Positions 1 to 8,042 of a DNA stretch of 64,000 nucleotides are shown here, piece after piece. Positions within the stretch are counted from its first letter, which is position 1. Each line of letters starts with the position of its first letter. Origin of the DNA: Mycetocola_B reblochoni (GTDB taxonomy: Bacteria; Actinomycetota; Actinomycetes; Actinomycetales; Microbacteriaceae); the NCBI RefSeq assembly GCF_003667525.1, contig NZ_RCUW01000004.1, positions 186,001 to 250,000 of the forward strand, given 5' to 3'. Position numbers and translations under genes: made by a program. A model generated the notes under the pieces. The model did no database searches. It saw only the letters and a list, made by a program, of their open reading frames with translations, and was not told the origin of the DNA.

Positions 1-2870
1 GCGGACATCGCCTCGTCCTTCTCGCCCTCGTCGAAGAGGCTGTCGAAGTCGAAGCCGACCTGCCCCTTCGCCTCGTTGCGCTTCTCCGACACGGCCGACT
101 CCACCATGCCCTCGTGCACCTCGACCAGCGCCCGACGCGATGAGCCCATGTCGTCGAAGGCTCCCGCCTTGATCAGCGATTCGACCGTGCGCTTGTTGGC
201 CGCCTGGAGCGGCACCTTCTTGAGGAAGTCGGAGAAGGAGTCGAACCGCCCCTTCTCCGTCCGCGCCTGGACGATGCCGTCGACGACGTTGTAGCCGACG
301 TTGCGGACGGCGCCCATTCCGAAACGGATGTCCTCACCGACGGCGCGGAAGAAGCCGATGGACTCGTTGACGTCCGGCGGCAGCACCTGGATTCCCATCC
401 GGCGGCACTCGTTCAGGTAGAGCGCCATCTTGTCCTTGGAATCGGCGACGCTGGTCAGCAGTGCGGCCATGTACTCGGCGGGGAAGTGCGCCTTCAGGTA
501 CGCGGTCCAGTAGGAGACCAGGCCATAGGCCGCGGAGTGCGCCTTGTTGAACGCGTAATCCGAGAACGGGAGCAGGATGTCCCAGAGCATCTTCACGGCC
601 TCGTCGGAGTAGCCGTTGCTCTTCATCCCACCCTCGAAGCCGGCGAACTGCTTGTCCAGCTCCGACTTCTTCTTCTTTCCCATGGCACGACGCAGGATGT
701 CGGCCTGGCCGAGCGAGAAGCCGGCGACCTTCTGCGCGATCGCCATCACCTGCTCCTGGTAGATGATGAGGCCGTAGCTGGTCGACAGGATGTCCTTGAG
801 CGGCTCGGCCAGCTGCGGATGGATCGGCGTGATGTCCTGCTGGCCGTTCTTGCGCAGCGCGTAGTTGATGTGCGAGTTCGCCCCCATCGGGCCCGGACGG
901 TACAGCGCGATGACGGCGGAGATGTCCTCGAAGTTGTCCGGTTTCATCAGTCGGAGCAGCGACCGCATCGGCCCGCCGTCGAGCTGGAACACGCCGAGCG
1001 TGTCACCGCGGGACAGCAGCTCGTACGCCGGGCGGTCGTCGAGCTCGAGCTCCTCGAGCACGGGGCGGAAGCCGCGGTTGGACTCGATGTTGTTCAGCGC
1101 GTCCTCGATGATCGTCAGGTTGCGCAGCCCGAGGAAGTCCATCTTGATCAGCCCGAGCGACTCGCAGGCCGGGTAGTCGAACTGGGTGACGATCTGGCCG
1201 TCCTGCTCCCGCTTCATGATCGGGATGATGTCGATGAGCGGATCGGAGGACATGATGACGCCCGCCGCGTGGACGCCCCACTGCCTCTTGAGGTTCTCGA
1301 TGCCCAGAGCCGTGTCGAAGACGGTCTTCGCCTCGGGGTCCGTCTCGACGACGGTCCGGATGTCGACCGCCTCCTTGTACCTCGGGTGGGAGGGGTCGAA
1401 GATCCCTGTCAGCGGGATGTCCTTGCCCATGACGGGCGGCGGCATCGCCTTCGTCAGCTTCTCCCCCATGCCGAAGGGGAACCCGAGAACGCGGGAGGAG
1501 TCCTTCAGTGCCTGCTTGGCCTTGATCGTGCCGTAGGTGACGATCTGGGCGACGCGGGCGTCGCCGTACTTGTCGGTGACGTAGCGGATGACCTCGCCGC
1601 GCCGCCGGTCATCGAAGTCGACGTCGAAGTCGGGCATGGAGACACGGTCGGGGTTGAGGAAGCGCTCGAAGATCAGACCGTGCTCGAGCGGGTCGAGGTC
1701 GGTGATGCGCATCGCGTACGCCGCCATCGAGCCCGCACCCGAACCACGACCGGGTCCGACGCGGATGCCGTTGTCCTTGGACCAGTTGATGAAGTCGGCG
1801 ACGACGAGGAAGTAGCCGGGGAACCCCATCTGCACGATCACGCCAACCTCGTAGTCGGCCTGCCGCCTCACCGCGTCGGGGATGCCGTTGGGGTAGCGGA
1901 AGTGCAGCCCCTTCTCGACCTCCTTGACGAACCAGCTCTCCTCGTTCTCGCCCTCGGGGACGGGGAAGCGGGGCATGAAGTTCGCCTTGGTGTTGAAGCT
2001 GACGTTGCAGCGCTCGGCGATCGCGAGGGTGTTGTCGCAGGCGTCGGGGAAGTCCCTGAACAGGTGCCGCATCTGCTCGGCCGACTTGAGGTAGAACTCG
2101 TCCGCGTCGAACTTGAAGCGGTTGGGGTCGTCGAGGGTGCTCCCCGACTGGACGCACAGCAGTGCCGCGTGGCTCTTCGCGTCCTCCGCGTGCGTGTAGT
2201 GCAGGTCGTTCGTGGCGACGAGCGGGAGCCGCAGGTCCTTCGCCAACGTCAGCAGGTCCGCCCTGACGCGCTTCTCGATGCCGATCCCGTGGTCCATGAG
2301 CTCGCAGAAGAAGTTCTCCCGCCCGAAGATGTCCCGGAAGTCGGCGGCCGCCTGACGCGCCTCCGCGTACTGTCCCAGACGCAGCCGGGTCTGGATCTCG
2401 CCACCAGGACACCCCGTCGTAGCGATGAGCCCGTTGGAGTACGTGCTGAGCAGGTCACGATCCATGCGGGGCTTGAAGTAGTACCCCTCGATCGACGCGA
2501 GCGACGACATCCGGAACAGGTTGTGCATGCCCTCGTTCGTCGAGGACAGCAGCGTCATGTGCGTGTAGGCGCCGCTGCCGGAGACGTCGTCTCCCCCGCC
2601 GTCTCCCCAGCGCACCCGGGTCCTGTCGCCGCGCGCGGTTCCGGGTGTGAGGTAGGCCTCCGTCCCGATGATCGGTTTGAGGCCCGCGTTCGTCGCCGTG
2701 CGCCAGAAGTCGAAGGCGCCGAACATGTTGCCGTGGTCGGTCACGGCGACGGCGGGCATCCCCTGGGCGACGGCGGCGTCGACGAGCGGCGAGATCCGCG
2801 CCGCCCCATCGAGCATCGAGTACTCACTGTGGACGTGCAGATGCACGAAAGACTGGGAAGACGTGGCCAC
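1..2870 (-). CDS. dnaE: DNA polymerase III alpha subunit, partial (C-terminal part outside window)
   Basis: This is the replicative polymerase subunit that copies DNA within the pol III holoenzyme. The N-terminus carries the PHP domain (HLHVHSEYS near residues 11-19), and the polymerase core has the acidic catalytic motif PDFDVDF; about 956 residues are visible of the roughly 1,180 usual for actinobacterial DnaE1. The 3' end lies beyond base 1. I chose the GTG at 2868-2870 because GGAG sits 4 bases upstream; another GTG lies immediately before it. It follows the rluD-like gene by 124 bases and may be read from the lspA operon or from its own promoter. The family call is secure; only the exact start is uncertain. 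Confidence 0.96.
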   Translation of the reverse strand, partial: MATSSQSFVHLHVHSEYSMLDGAARISPLVDAAVAQGMPAVAVTDHGNMFGAFDFWRTATNAGLKPIIGTEAYLTPGTARGDRTRVRWGDGGGDDVSGSGAYTHMTLLSSTNEGMHNLFRMSSLASIEGYYFKPRMDRDLLSTYSNGLIATTGCPGGEIQTRLRLGQYAEARQAAADFRDIFGRENFFCELMDHGIGIEKRVRADLLTLAKDLRLPLVATNDLHYTHAEDAKSHAALLCVQSGSTLDDPNRFKFDADEFYLKSAEQMRHLFRDFPDACDNTLAIAERCNVSFNTKANFMPRFPVPEGENEESWFVKEVEKGLHFRYPNGIPDAVRRQADYEVGVIVQMGFPGYFLVVADFINWSKDNGIRVGPGRGSGAGSMAAYAMRITDLDPLEHGLIFERFLNPDRVSMPDFDVDFDDRRRGEVIRYVTDKYGDARVAQIVTYGTIKAKQALKDSSRVLGFPFGMGEKLTKAMPPPVMGKDIPLTGIFDPSHPRYKEAVDIRTVVETDPEAKTVFDTALGIENLKRQWGVHAAGVIMSSDPLIDIIPIMKREQDGQIVTQFDYPACESLGLIKMDFLGLRNLTIIEDALNNIESNRGFRPVLEELELDDRPAYELLSRGDTLGVFQLDGGPMRSLLRLMKPDNFEDISAVIALYRPGPMGANSHINYALRKNGQQDITPIHPQLAEPLKDILSTSYGLIIYQEQVMAIAQKVAGFSLGQADILRRAMGKKKKSELDKQFAGFEGGMKSNGYSDEAVKMLWDILLPFSDYAFNKAHSAAYGLVSYWTAYLKAHFPAEYMAALLTSVADSKDKMALYLNECRRMGIQVLPPDVNESIGFFRAVGEDIRFGMGAVRNVGYNVVDGIVQARTEKGRFDSFSDFLKKVPLQAANKRTVESLIKAGAFDDMGSSRRALVEVHEGMVESAVSEKRNEAKGQVGFDFDSLFDEGEKDEAMS

Positions 2871-2994
2871 CACACTCCGAATTCAGCTCGCGGTAAGTGT
2901 CAATCCTAACCGCTCGCCCCGGTCGTCGGCGAGGCGAGCACACCGGTCCGCGCGCCGGATGCCGTGCCCCGTCGACGCGATCGGGCCGGAGGGC

Positions 2995-3915
2995 TCAGTC
3001 GCGTTCGAGAATCGTCAGGGCGTCCCTGAGATCCACGGGGTAGGGCGACTCGAAGACGACGTCCTCGCCCGTGCCCGGGTGCACGAAGCCGAGCCGGTGG
3101 GCGTGCAGCCATTGCCGGTGTAGCCCGAGACGCTCCGCCAGGCTCGGGTCGGAACCGTAGAGAGGATCGCCGACGCAGGGATGCCGCTGCGCTGCCATGT
3201 GCACCCTGATCTGGTGGGTACGGCCGGTCTCCAGGTGGACCTCGAGGAGGGTGGCGTACGGGAACGCCTCCAGCGTCTCGTAGTGCGTCACCGAGGGCTT
3301 GCCCTGTGCCGTGACCGCGAACTTCCAGTCGTGGCGCGGATGACGCCCGATCGGCGCGTCGATCGTCCCGCTGAACGGGTCGGGGTGCCCCTGGACGACC
3401 GCGTGGTAGATCTTGTCGACCTCGCGGTCGTGAAACGCCCGCTTGAGCCCGATGAAGGCACGCTCGCTCTTAGCGACGACCATCAGCCCGCTCGTGCCCG
3501 CGTCGAGCCGATGCACGATTCCCGCGCGCTCGGACGGCCCCAGCTGAGCCACCTGATACCCGCCGGCCGCGAGGGCACCGAGGACGGTCGGGCCCGACCA
3601 GCCGACGCTGGGGTGGGCAGCCACGCCGGCCGGCTTGTCGACGACGACGATGTCGTCGTCGTCGTACACGACGCCGAACCCGGCGACCGACTCCGCGACG
3701 ACCTCCGGCTCTCGTCGCGGCTCCCACGCGACGTCGAGGGTGTCGCCGCTGTGAACCCTGTCCGACTTGACGGCCAGCCTGCCGGCAATCGCCGCGCCGT
3801 CCGATACCAGGATCTCCGCGGCGAAACTGCGCGACAGACCGGTCAGGTGGGCGATCGCCTGGTCGGCACGCGCGCCGTCCAGCTCGTCGGGCACGACGAA
3901 GGATCTGCTCTCCAT
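2995..3915 (-). CDS. RluA/RluD-family 23S rRNA pseudouridine synthase
   Basis: This enzyme isomerises uridines in 23S rRNA to pseudouridine. The 306-residue protein has an N-terminal S4 RNA-binding domain (about residues 15-75), then a catalytic domain with the signature HRLDAGTSG, whose Asp (about residue 135) is the family nucleophile. Near the C-terminus the HTGRTHQIRVH-like segment is also typical. The ATG overlaps the lspA stop (TGATG), so translation is probably coupled. The lspA-rluD pairing is common in Gram-positive bacteria. Which uridines it modifies cannot be read from sequence. Confidence 0.93.
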   Translation of the reverse strand: MESRSFVVPDELDGARADQAIAHLTGLSRSFAAEILVSDGAAIAGRLAVKSDRVHSGDTLDVAWEPRREPEVVAESVAGFGVVYDDDDIVVVDKPAGVAAHPSVGWSGPTVLGALAAGGYQVAQLGPSERAGIVHRLDAGTSGLMVVAKSERAFIGLKRAFHDREVDKIYHAVVQGHPDPFSGTIDAPIGRHPRHDWKFAVTAQGKPSVTHYETLEAFPYATLLEVHLETGRTHQIRVHMAAQRHPCVGDPLYGSDPSLAERLGLHRQWLHAHRLGFVHPGTGEDVVFESPYPVDLRDALTILERD

Positions 3916-4499
3916 CAGGAGGACACGTCCGTCCCCGTGCCGGGACGCTCGTCGTCTCCGGCGGCAGGAGATGCAGTCTGTCGCGACGTCTCGCGACTGC
4001 CGTCCAGATTGACGCCGCGCAGCGTGAGCAGCACGAGCAGGATCATGCTCGACACGATGCAGATGTCGGCCACGTTGTAGATCGCCGGCATCATCCACGG
4101 TGTCGAGATGAAGTCGATGACGTGTCCGAGACCGAACGACGGCTCGCGGACGAGCCGGTCGGTGAGGTTGCCCAGCACTCCCCCGAGCAAGAGACCGAAA
4201 ACGACCGCCCACGCCGGCGAGGCGATCCTGCGGGCGAAGACGATGATGAACACGACCACGGCCGACGCCAGGATCGAGAAGATCCAGGTGGAGCCCGACG
4301 CCATCGAGAACGCTGCTCCGGGATTGCGGACGAAGTGGAGGACGAGCGCCTCACCGAGAACAGGGATCCTCTCCCCCTCGGTCATCGACGTGACGACGGC
4401 CTGCTTGGTCAGCTGGTCGACGAGGTACGCGACGACGGCGACAACGCCGAGGAGGGCGAGGGCTACACGCCCCGCCCTCCTCTGTGAAGCTTCGGTCAC
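3915..4499 (-). CDS. lspA: Lipoprotein signal peptidase II
   Basis: This membrane aspartyl peptidase removes signal peptides from prolipoproteins after diacylglyceryl transfer. The 194-residue protein has four hydrophobic segments and both catalytic aspartates: one in GNLTDRL (about residue 110) and one in NVADIC (about residue 141). A polar tail of about 30 residues follows the last membrane span. The GTG start overlaps the divIVA stop (GTGA), and the stop overlaps the start of the pseudouridine synthase, so the three genes are translationally linked. A probable substrate in this window is the lipoprotein GlnH at 49828-50589. Confidence 0.95.
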   Translation of the reverse strand: MTEASQRRAGRVALALLGVVAVVAYLVDQLTKQAVVTSMTEGERIPVLGEALVLHFVRNPGAAFSMASGSTWIFSILASAVVVFIIVFARRIASPAWAVVFGLLLGGVLGNLTDRLVREPSFGLGHVIDFISTPWMMPAIYNVADICIVSSMILLVLLTLRGVNLDGSRETSRQTASPAAGDDERPGTGTDVSS

Positions 4500-5098
4500 G
4501 CCGAGGCGGAGTCGCTGCCCGCGAAGGCGGACGGCGACTGCTTGTCCTCGTCGAGCTCGCTCAGCTGCGACTCGATGTAGGAGCGCAGCTTCTGACGGTA
4601 CTCCCGCTCGAACTGACGCAGCTGATCGATCTTCTTCTCGAGAACACCACGCTGCTCGTTGAGCTTGGCCATCTGCTCGCGCTGCGTGGCCTCGGCCTCC
4701 GCGATCACGCGTGCGGCGGTCGCGTGCCCCTCGGCCACGAGCTGGTCGCGCTTCTCGGCGCCCTCGCGGACGTGCTCGTCGTGCAGACGGCGGGCCAGCT
4801 GCAGCAGGCTGGCGGAGCTCTCGGAGTCGTCCTCGCCCGAGGAAGCGGCGACCGGAGCCGCGGCCACGGGGGCGGGCGTGGCGGGAACGGCGGAGACCGG
4901 CGCGGGGGTCTCGGCGGTGCCCGTCGACTGCTCGGCCTGCGCGAGGCGCTCGGTCAGCTCCTGGTTCTCCTGGTTGAGTCGACGGAGTTCGACGACCACC
5001 TCGTCGAGGAAGTCGTCCACCTCGTCCTGGTCGTATCCCTCACGGAACTTGGTCTGCTGGAACTGCCTGTTAACGACATCTTCCGGAGTCAGCGCCAT
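4496..5098 (-). CDS. divIVA: DivIVA/Wag31 polar growth protein
   Basis: This coiled-coil protein marks negatively curved membrane at cell poles and recruits the elongation machinery in Actinobacteria. The 200-residue protein has the N-terminal DivIVA membrane-binding domain (residues 1-60, beginning MALTPEDVVN and containing GYDQDEVDDFLD). An Ala/Pro-rich linker (about 75-100) and a second charged coiled coil (about 110-185) follow. The ATG is preceded by AAAGGGTGG. It lies 115 bases downstream of yggT, and that gap holds a perfect 14-base palindrome and a -10-like TACCGT, so it may have its own promoter. It is probably essential and a Ser/Thr kinase target, as in mycobacteria. Confidence 0.95.
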   Translation of the reverse strand: MALTPEDVVNRQFQQTKFREGYDQDEVDDFLDEVVVELRRLNQENQELTERLAQAEQSTGTAETPAPVSAVPATPAPVAAAPVAASSGEDDSESSASLLQLARRLHDEHVREGAEKRDQLVAEGHATAARVIAEAEATQREQMAKLNEQRGVLEKKIDQLRQFEREYRQKLRSYIESQLSELDEDKQSPSAFAGSDSASA

Positions 5099-5171
5099 GG
5101 CTTTGCCACCCTTTACTTCGATTGACTTGTTGCAAACGCGTTCACGCTAGCAAACGGTACGCATGACCGGC

Positions 5172-5185
5172 TGAACCCGGGTTCA
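5172..5185. promoter_or_regulatory. 14-base perfect palindrome upstream of divIVA (GAAC-N4-GTTC)
   Basis: The sequence TGAACCCGGGTTCA is a perfect inverted repeat 74-87 bases before the divIVA ATG. A TACCGT -10-like hexamer follows it on the minus strand. The GAAC-N4-GTTC core is the core of Gram-positive LexA (SOS) boxes, though the usual outer C/G pair is T/A here. It could instead be another repressor site or part of a yggT terminator stem. Confidence 0.4.
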
Positions 5186-5213
5186 ACCAGCCACCTCTTA
5201 CATTACTACCCGG

Positions 5214-5522
5214 TCACACACCGCTTCTGATCACGTTGGCGATGGTCATCGCGACGATAACACCGAGCATTGTGATACTCCAACCGAAGTCCAACGCCAC
5301 CTGGCCGAAGCGCATCGGCGGGAGGAGCTTGCGGAAGAACCTGATCGGAGGATCGGTCACCGTGAAGACGATCTCGGCTGCCACGACGCCGGCGCCCTTG
5401 GGCCGCCAGCCGGGGTTCACCGAACGCATCAGCTCGAGGATGAACCTCGCCCACATGATGAAGAAGTACAGGAGCAACGCGAAATACAGGACGTTGCCCA
5501 GAAGGACCCGCACGAGTGTCAC
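5214..5522 (-). CDS. YggT family membrane protein
   Basis: This small integral membrane protein (102 residues) is conserved between sepF and divIVA in Actinobacteria. It has two hydrophobic segments (about residues 5-30 and 72-98) flanking a loop with PGWRPKG and TDPPIRFFRKLLPP, which is the YggT family hallmark. Its molecular role is not established; genetic neighbourhood links it to division and polar growth. It starts with GTG only 12 bases after the sepF stop, so it is in the same operon. Confidence 0.9.
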   Translation of the reverse strand: MTLVRVLLGNVLYFALLLYFFIMWARFILELMRSVNPGWRPKGAGVVAAEIVFTVTDPPIRFFRKLLPPMRFGQVALDFGWSITMLGVIVAMTIANVIRSGV

Positions 5523-5534
5523 AGCGGCGCGGCG

Positions 5535-6032
5535 CTACTGCGCGAAGAAGGTGCTGGGGTCCTGCGCGTCGGCCGGAGCGGCCTCGTCGCCGAGCACGGA
5601 GATGTGCTCGGGAGACAGCAGGAAGACCTTACCCGTGACGCGCTCGATCTTGCCGTTGAGCCCCTGCGACAGTCCGCTGGCGAAGTCGATCAGGCGACGC
5701 GCATCGCCCTCGCTCATCTGCGACAGGTTGATGATGACGGGAATGCCGTCGCGGAAGGTCGCGGCGATGCCCTGCGCGTCCTTGTACTGCTTGGGGTGCA
5801 CCGTGAGGATCTCGTTGAGACCGGCCGGGGCCGCCTGACGGGTGACCGTCGTCTTACGCAGCGGCGTGACGGACGCGCGCGGCGCAGGCGCGGGCACCGC
5901 GGCGGGCGCAGCCGCCGGCTGCTCGGCGACGGGCTGCTTCGCCGCGGGGCGTTCGGCAGCCTCCTGCTGCTCGACCAGCTCCTCCTCGGCAAGTCCCAGG
6001 TACACCATCGTCTTCTTCAGCGGGTTGCTCAT
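5535..6032 (-). CDS. sepF: Cell division protein SepF
   Basis: SepF anchors FtsZ to the membrane in organisms lacking FtsA and ZipA, as Actinobacteria do. The 165-residue protein has a short amphipathic N-terminus (MSNPLKKTMVYLGL, the likely membrane anchor), an Ala/Pro-rich linker (about 20-70), and the C-terminal SepF domain (about 75-150, with IINLSQMSEGDARRLIDFASG). A GGAGGA ribosome-binding site lies 4 bases before the ATG. It sits 35 bases downstream of yggS in the ftsZ operon. Confidence 0.95.
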   Translation of the reverse strand: MSNPLKKTMVYLGLAEEELVEQQEAAERPAAKQPVAEQPAAAPAAVPAPAPRASVTPLRKTTVTRQAAPAGLNEILTVHPKQYKDAQGIAATFRDGIPVIINLSQMSEGDARRLIDFASGLSQGLNGKIERVTGKVFLLSPEHISVLGDEAAPADAQDPSTFFAQ

Positions 6033-6067
6033 CGCGTCCTCCGTGTTTGCAGGTCTTCGTTTCGAGG

Positions 6068-6748
6068 CTATCGGCGCTCGGGCCGGTTGCCGGTAATGGC
6101 GCTCCCGATCCGCAGGTGTGTCGCGCCCTCCGCGATGGCGTCTTCGAAGTCAGCCGACATGCCGGCCGAGATCGAGGCCGCACCGGGATGACTCCGCACG
6201 AGCGCGTCGGAGAGTGCTTTGAGCCGGGCGAAGGCTCGACGCGGCTCCTCGTCGAGCGGCGCGACGCCCATGACGCCGACGAGGTCGAGCCCGGGGGTGC
6301 CCGCGACGCGATCGGCGAACGCCGACAGCTCGCCGGACGACAGTCCGCCCCGACCGGGGTCGCTCGTCAGGTTCACCTGGATGAACACGCTCGTCGACGG
6401 CCCGTCATCATGCGCGAGCGCGGTTCGCAGGCTCTCGCGGTCGAGGGAGTGGATCCACCGGCTGAACCTCTGGACGCGCCGCGCTTTCTTGGACTGCAGC
6501 TGGCCGATGAAGTGCCAGCGCAGATCCAGATCCTCGAGCTCCTGCGACTTCGCGGTCGCCTCCTGCTCCCTGTTCTCGCCGACGTCGAGGAGCCCGGCCT
6601 CGGCGAGTTCACGGACCAGTGATGCGGGATGGAACTTGGTGACCGCGATGGTCGTCAGCTCGGATGGGTCGCGACCGGCGAGACGCGCAGCGGCGGAGAC
6701 GCGCTGGCGGACATCCGCCAGGCGCTCCGCCACCGTGCCGGAGGTCAC
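6068..6748 (-). CDS. PLP homeostasis protein (YggS/PLPBP family)
   Basis: This pyridoxal-phosphate-binding protein of the fold type III family maintains PLP and amino-acid pools and has no known catalytic activity. The 226-residue protein has the PLP-binding lysine in AVTKFHP (Lys38) and the family segments GENREQE, WHFIGQLQSKK and GMSADFEDAI. Its GTG start overlaps the ftsZ stop (GTGA), so it is coupled to ftsZ. The ftsZ-yggS-sepF order is standard in Actinobacteria and other Gram-positive bacteria. Confidence 0.94.
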   Translation of the reverse strand: MTSGTVAERLADVRQRVSAAARLAGRDPSELTTIAVTKFHPASLVRELAEAGLLDVGENREQEATAKSQELEDLDLRWHFIGQLQSKKARRVQRFSRWIHSLDRESLRTALAHDDGPSTSVFIQVNLTSDPGRGGLSSGELSAFADRVAGTPGLDLVGVMGVAPLDEEPRRAFARLKALSDALVRSHPGAASISAGMSADFEDAIAEGATHLRIGSAITGNRPERR

Positions 6749-7896
6749 TTCAGGAAGTCGGGGATGTCGAGATCGTCGTCGTCCGCGAAGCCGGGGTCGG
6801 CCGCAGCCTGCGGGGTCGACGAGCGCTCCTCGCGAACGCTCCAGGTCTTCGCCGGGGCGGCCTGCTCAGACGACTCCCCCGCCTCGTCGGCGGGGGTCTC
6901 GATGGCACCGGACACGGTCTCCTCGACCACGACGTGACGGCTCTGCGGCTCGCCGCCGTCGAAGCCCGCAGCGATGACCGTGACGCGGACCTCGTCGCCG
7001 AGGGTGTCGTCGATGACGGCACCGAAGATGATGTTCGCCTCGGGGTGCACCGCCTCCTGGACCAGACGCGCCGCGTCGTTGATCTCGAAGATTCCGAGGT
7101 TCGATCCGCCCTGGATCGCCAGAAGCACACCGTGTGCGCCCTCGATGCTGTCCTCGAGCAGGGGCGAGGCGACGGCGAGTTCCGCGGCCTTGATCGCACG
7201 GTCGGCGCCACGCGACGAGCCGATTCCCATCAGGGCCGAGCCTGCGCCCTGCATGACCGACTTCACGTCGGCGAAGTCCAGGTTGATCAGGCCGGGAGTG
7301 GTGATGAGGTCGGTGATTCCCTGAACACCGGCGAGTAGCACCTGGTCGGCGGTGGAGAAGGCCTCGAGCATGCTGATGCCGCGGTCGCTGATCTCGAGGA
7401 GCCGGTCGTTCGGCACCACGATGAGGGTGTCGACCTCTTCCTTCAGCGTGGCGACGCCCTGCTCGGCCTGTGCCTGACGGCGACGGCCCTCGAAACCGAA
7501 CGGCTTGGTGACGACACCGATGGTCAGCGCGCCGATCGACTTGGCGATGCGTGCGACGACCGGCGCACCACCGGTGCCGGTCCCGCCGCCCTCACCCGCG
7601 GTGACGAAGACCATGTCGGCACCGGCGAGGGCCTCCTCGATCTCCTCCGCGTGGTCCTCTGCCGCACGGCGCCCGACCTCGGGGTCCGCACCGGCGCCGA
7701 GCCCTCGTGTGAGCTCCTTGCCGACGTCGAGCTTGACGTCGGCGTCGCTCATGAGCAGCGCCTGCGCATCGGTGTTGATGGCGATGAACTCCACACCCCG
7801 GAGGCCGAGCTCGATCATTCGGTTGACCGCGTTGACACCACCGCCGCCGATGCCGACGACTTTGATGACCGCAAGGTAGTTCTGATTGTTTGTCAC
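6745..7896 (-). CDS. ftsZ: Cell division GTPase FtsZ
   Basis: FtsZ is the tubulin-like GTPase that polymerises into the Z-ring. The 383-residue protein shows the N-terminal nucleotide pocket GIGGGGVNAVNRM, the tubulin signature GGGTGTGG (about residues 102-110), the T7-loop region GLINLDFADV, and a variable acidic linker. It ends in DDDLDIPDFLK, the C-terminal peptide that binds SepF and FtsW. The start is GTG with GGAGG 7 bases upstream. The 146-base gap to ftsQ is AT-rich for this genome and probably holds a dedicated ftsZ promoter. Confidence 0.98.
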   Translation of the reverse strand: MTNNQNYLAVIKVVGIGGGGVNAVNRMIELGLRGVEFIAINTDAQALLMSDADVKLDVGKELTRGLGAGADPEVGRRAAEDHAEEIEEALAGADMVFVTAGEGGGTGTGGAPVVARIAKSIGALTIGVVTKPFGFEGRRRQAQAEQGVATLKEEVDTLIVVPNDRLLEISDRGISMLEAFSTADQVLLAGVQGITDLITTPGLINLDFADVKSVMQGAGSALMGIGSSRGADRAIKAAELAVASPLLEDSIEGAHGVLLAIQGGSNLGIFEINDAARLVQEAVHPEANIIFGAVIDDTLGDEVRVTVIAAGFDGGEPQSRHVVVEETVSGAIETPADEAGESSEQAAPAKTWSVREERSSTPQAAADPGFADDDDLDIPDFLK

Positions 7897-8042
7897 GTCG
7901 GGCCTCCGTAGATAACCTTCAACCTTTACCTAAGGCTTAAAGTTATGCTGAGTATGCATTTCCATAACCGACGGTAGGGCCAGCGTGACCACCGCGGCAG
8001 GCGCGAGTAGGCGTGTCGCGAATATTGCGGCGCAACTCGCCC
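7897..8042 (-). promoter_or_regulatory. ftsQ-ftsZ intergenic region, probable ftsZ promoter with inverted repeat
   Basis: This 146-base gap is markedly AT-richer than its surroundings. It contains a perfect inverted repeat GTTATG (7942-7947) / CATAAC (7963-7968) with a 15-base spacer, and TANNNT hexamers on the minus strand. It is the only sizeable gap within the mur-fts block, and ftsZ is known to have its own promoters in other Actinobacteria. The exact -10 cannot be assigned. Confidence 0.5.

Noticed and set aside
486..2909. An 807-codon open frame on the plus strand across dnaE
   Set aside because: It is antisense to dnaE. Its product is Arg/Val/Glu/Leu-rich with no motif, and such long antisense frames are normal in GC-rich DNA; the same applies to long frames opposite ftsI, sbcC, putA and putP.
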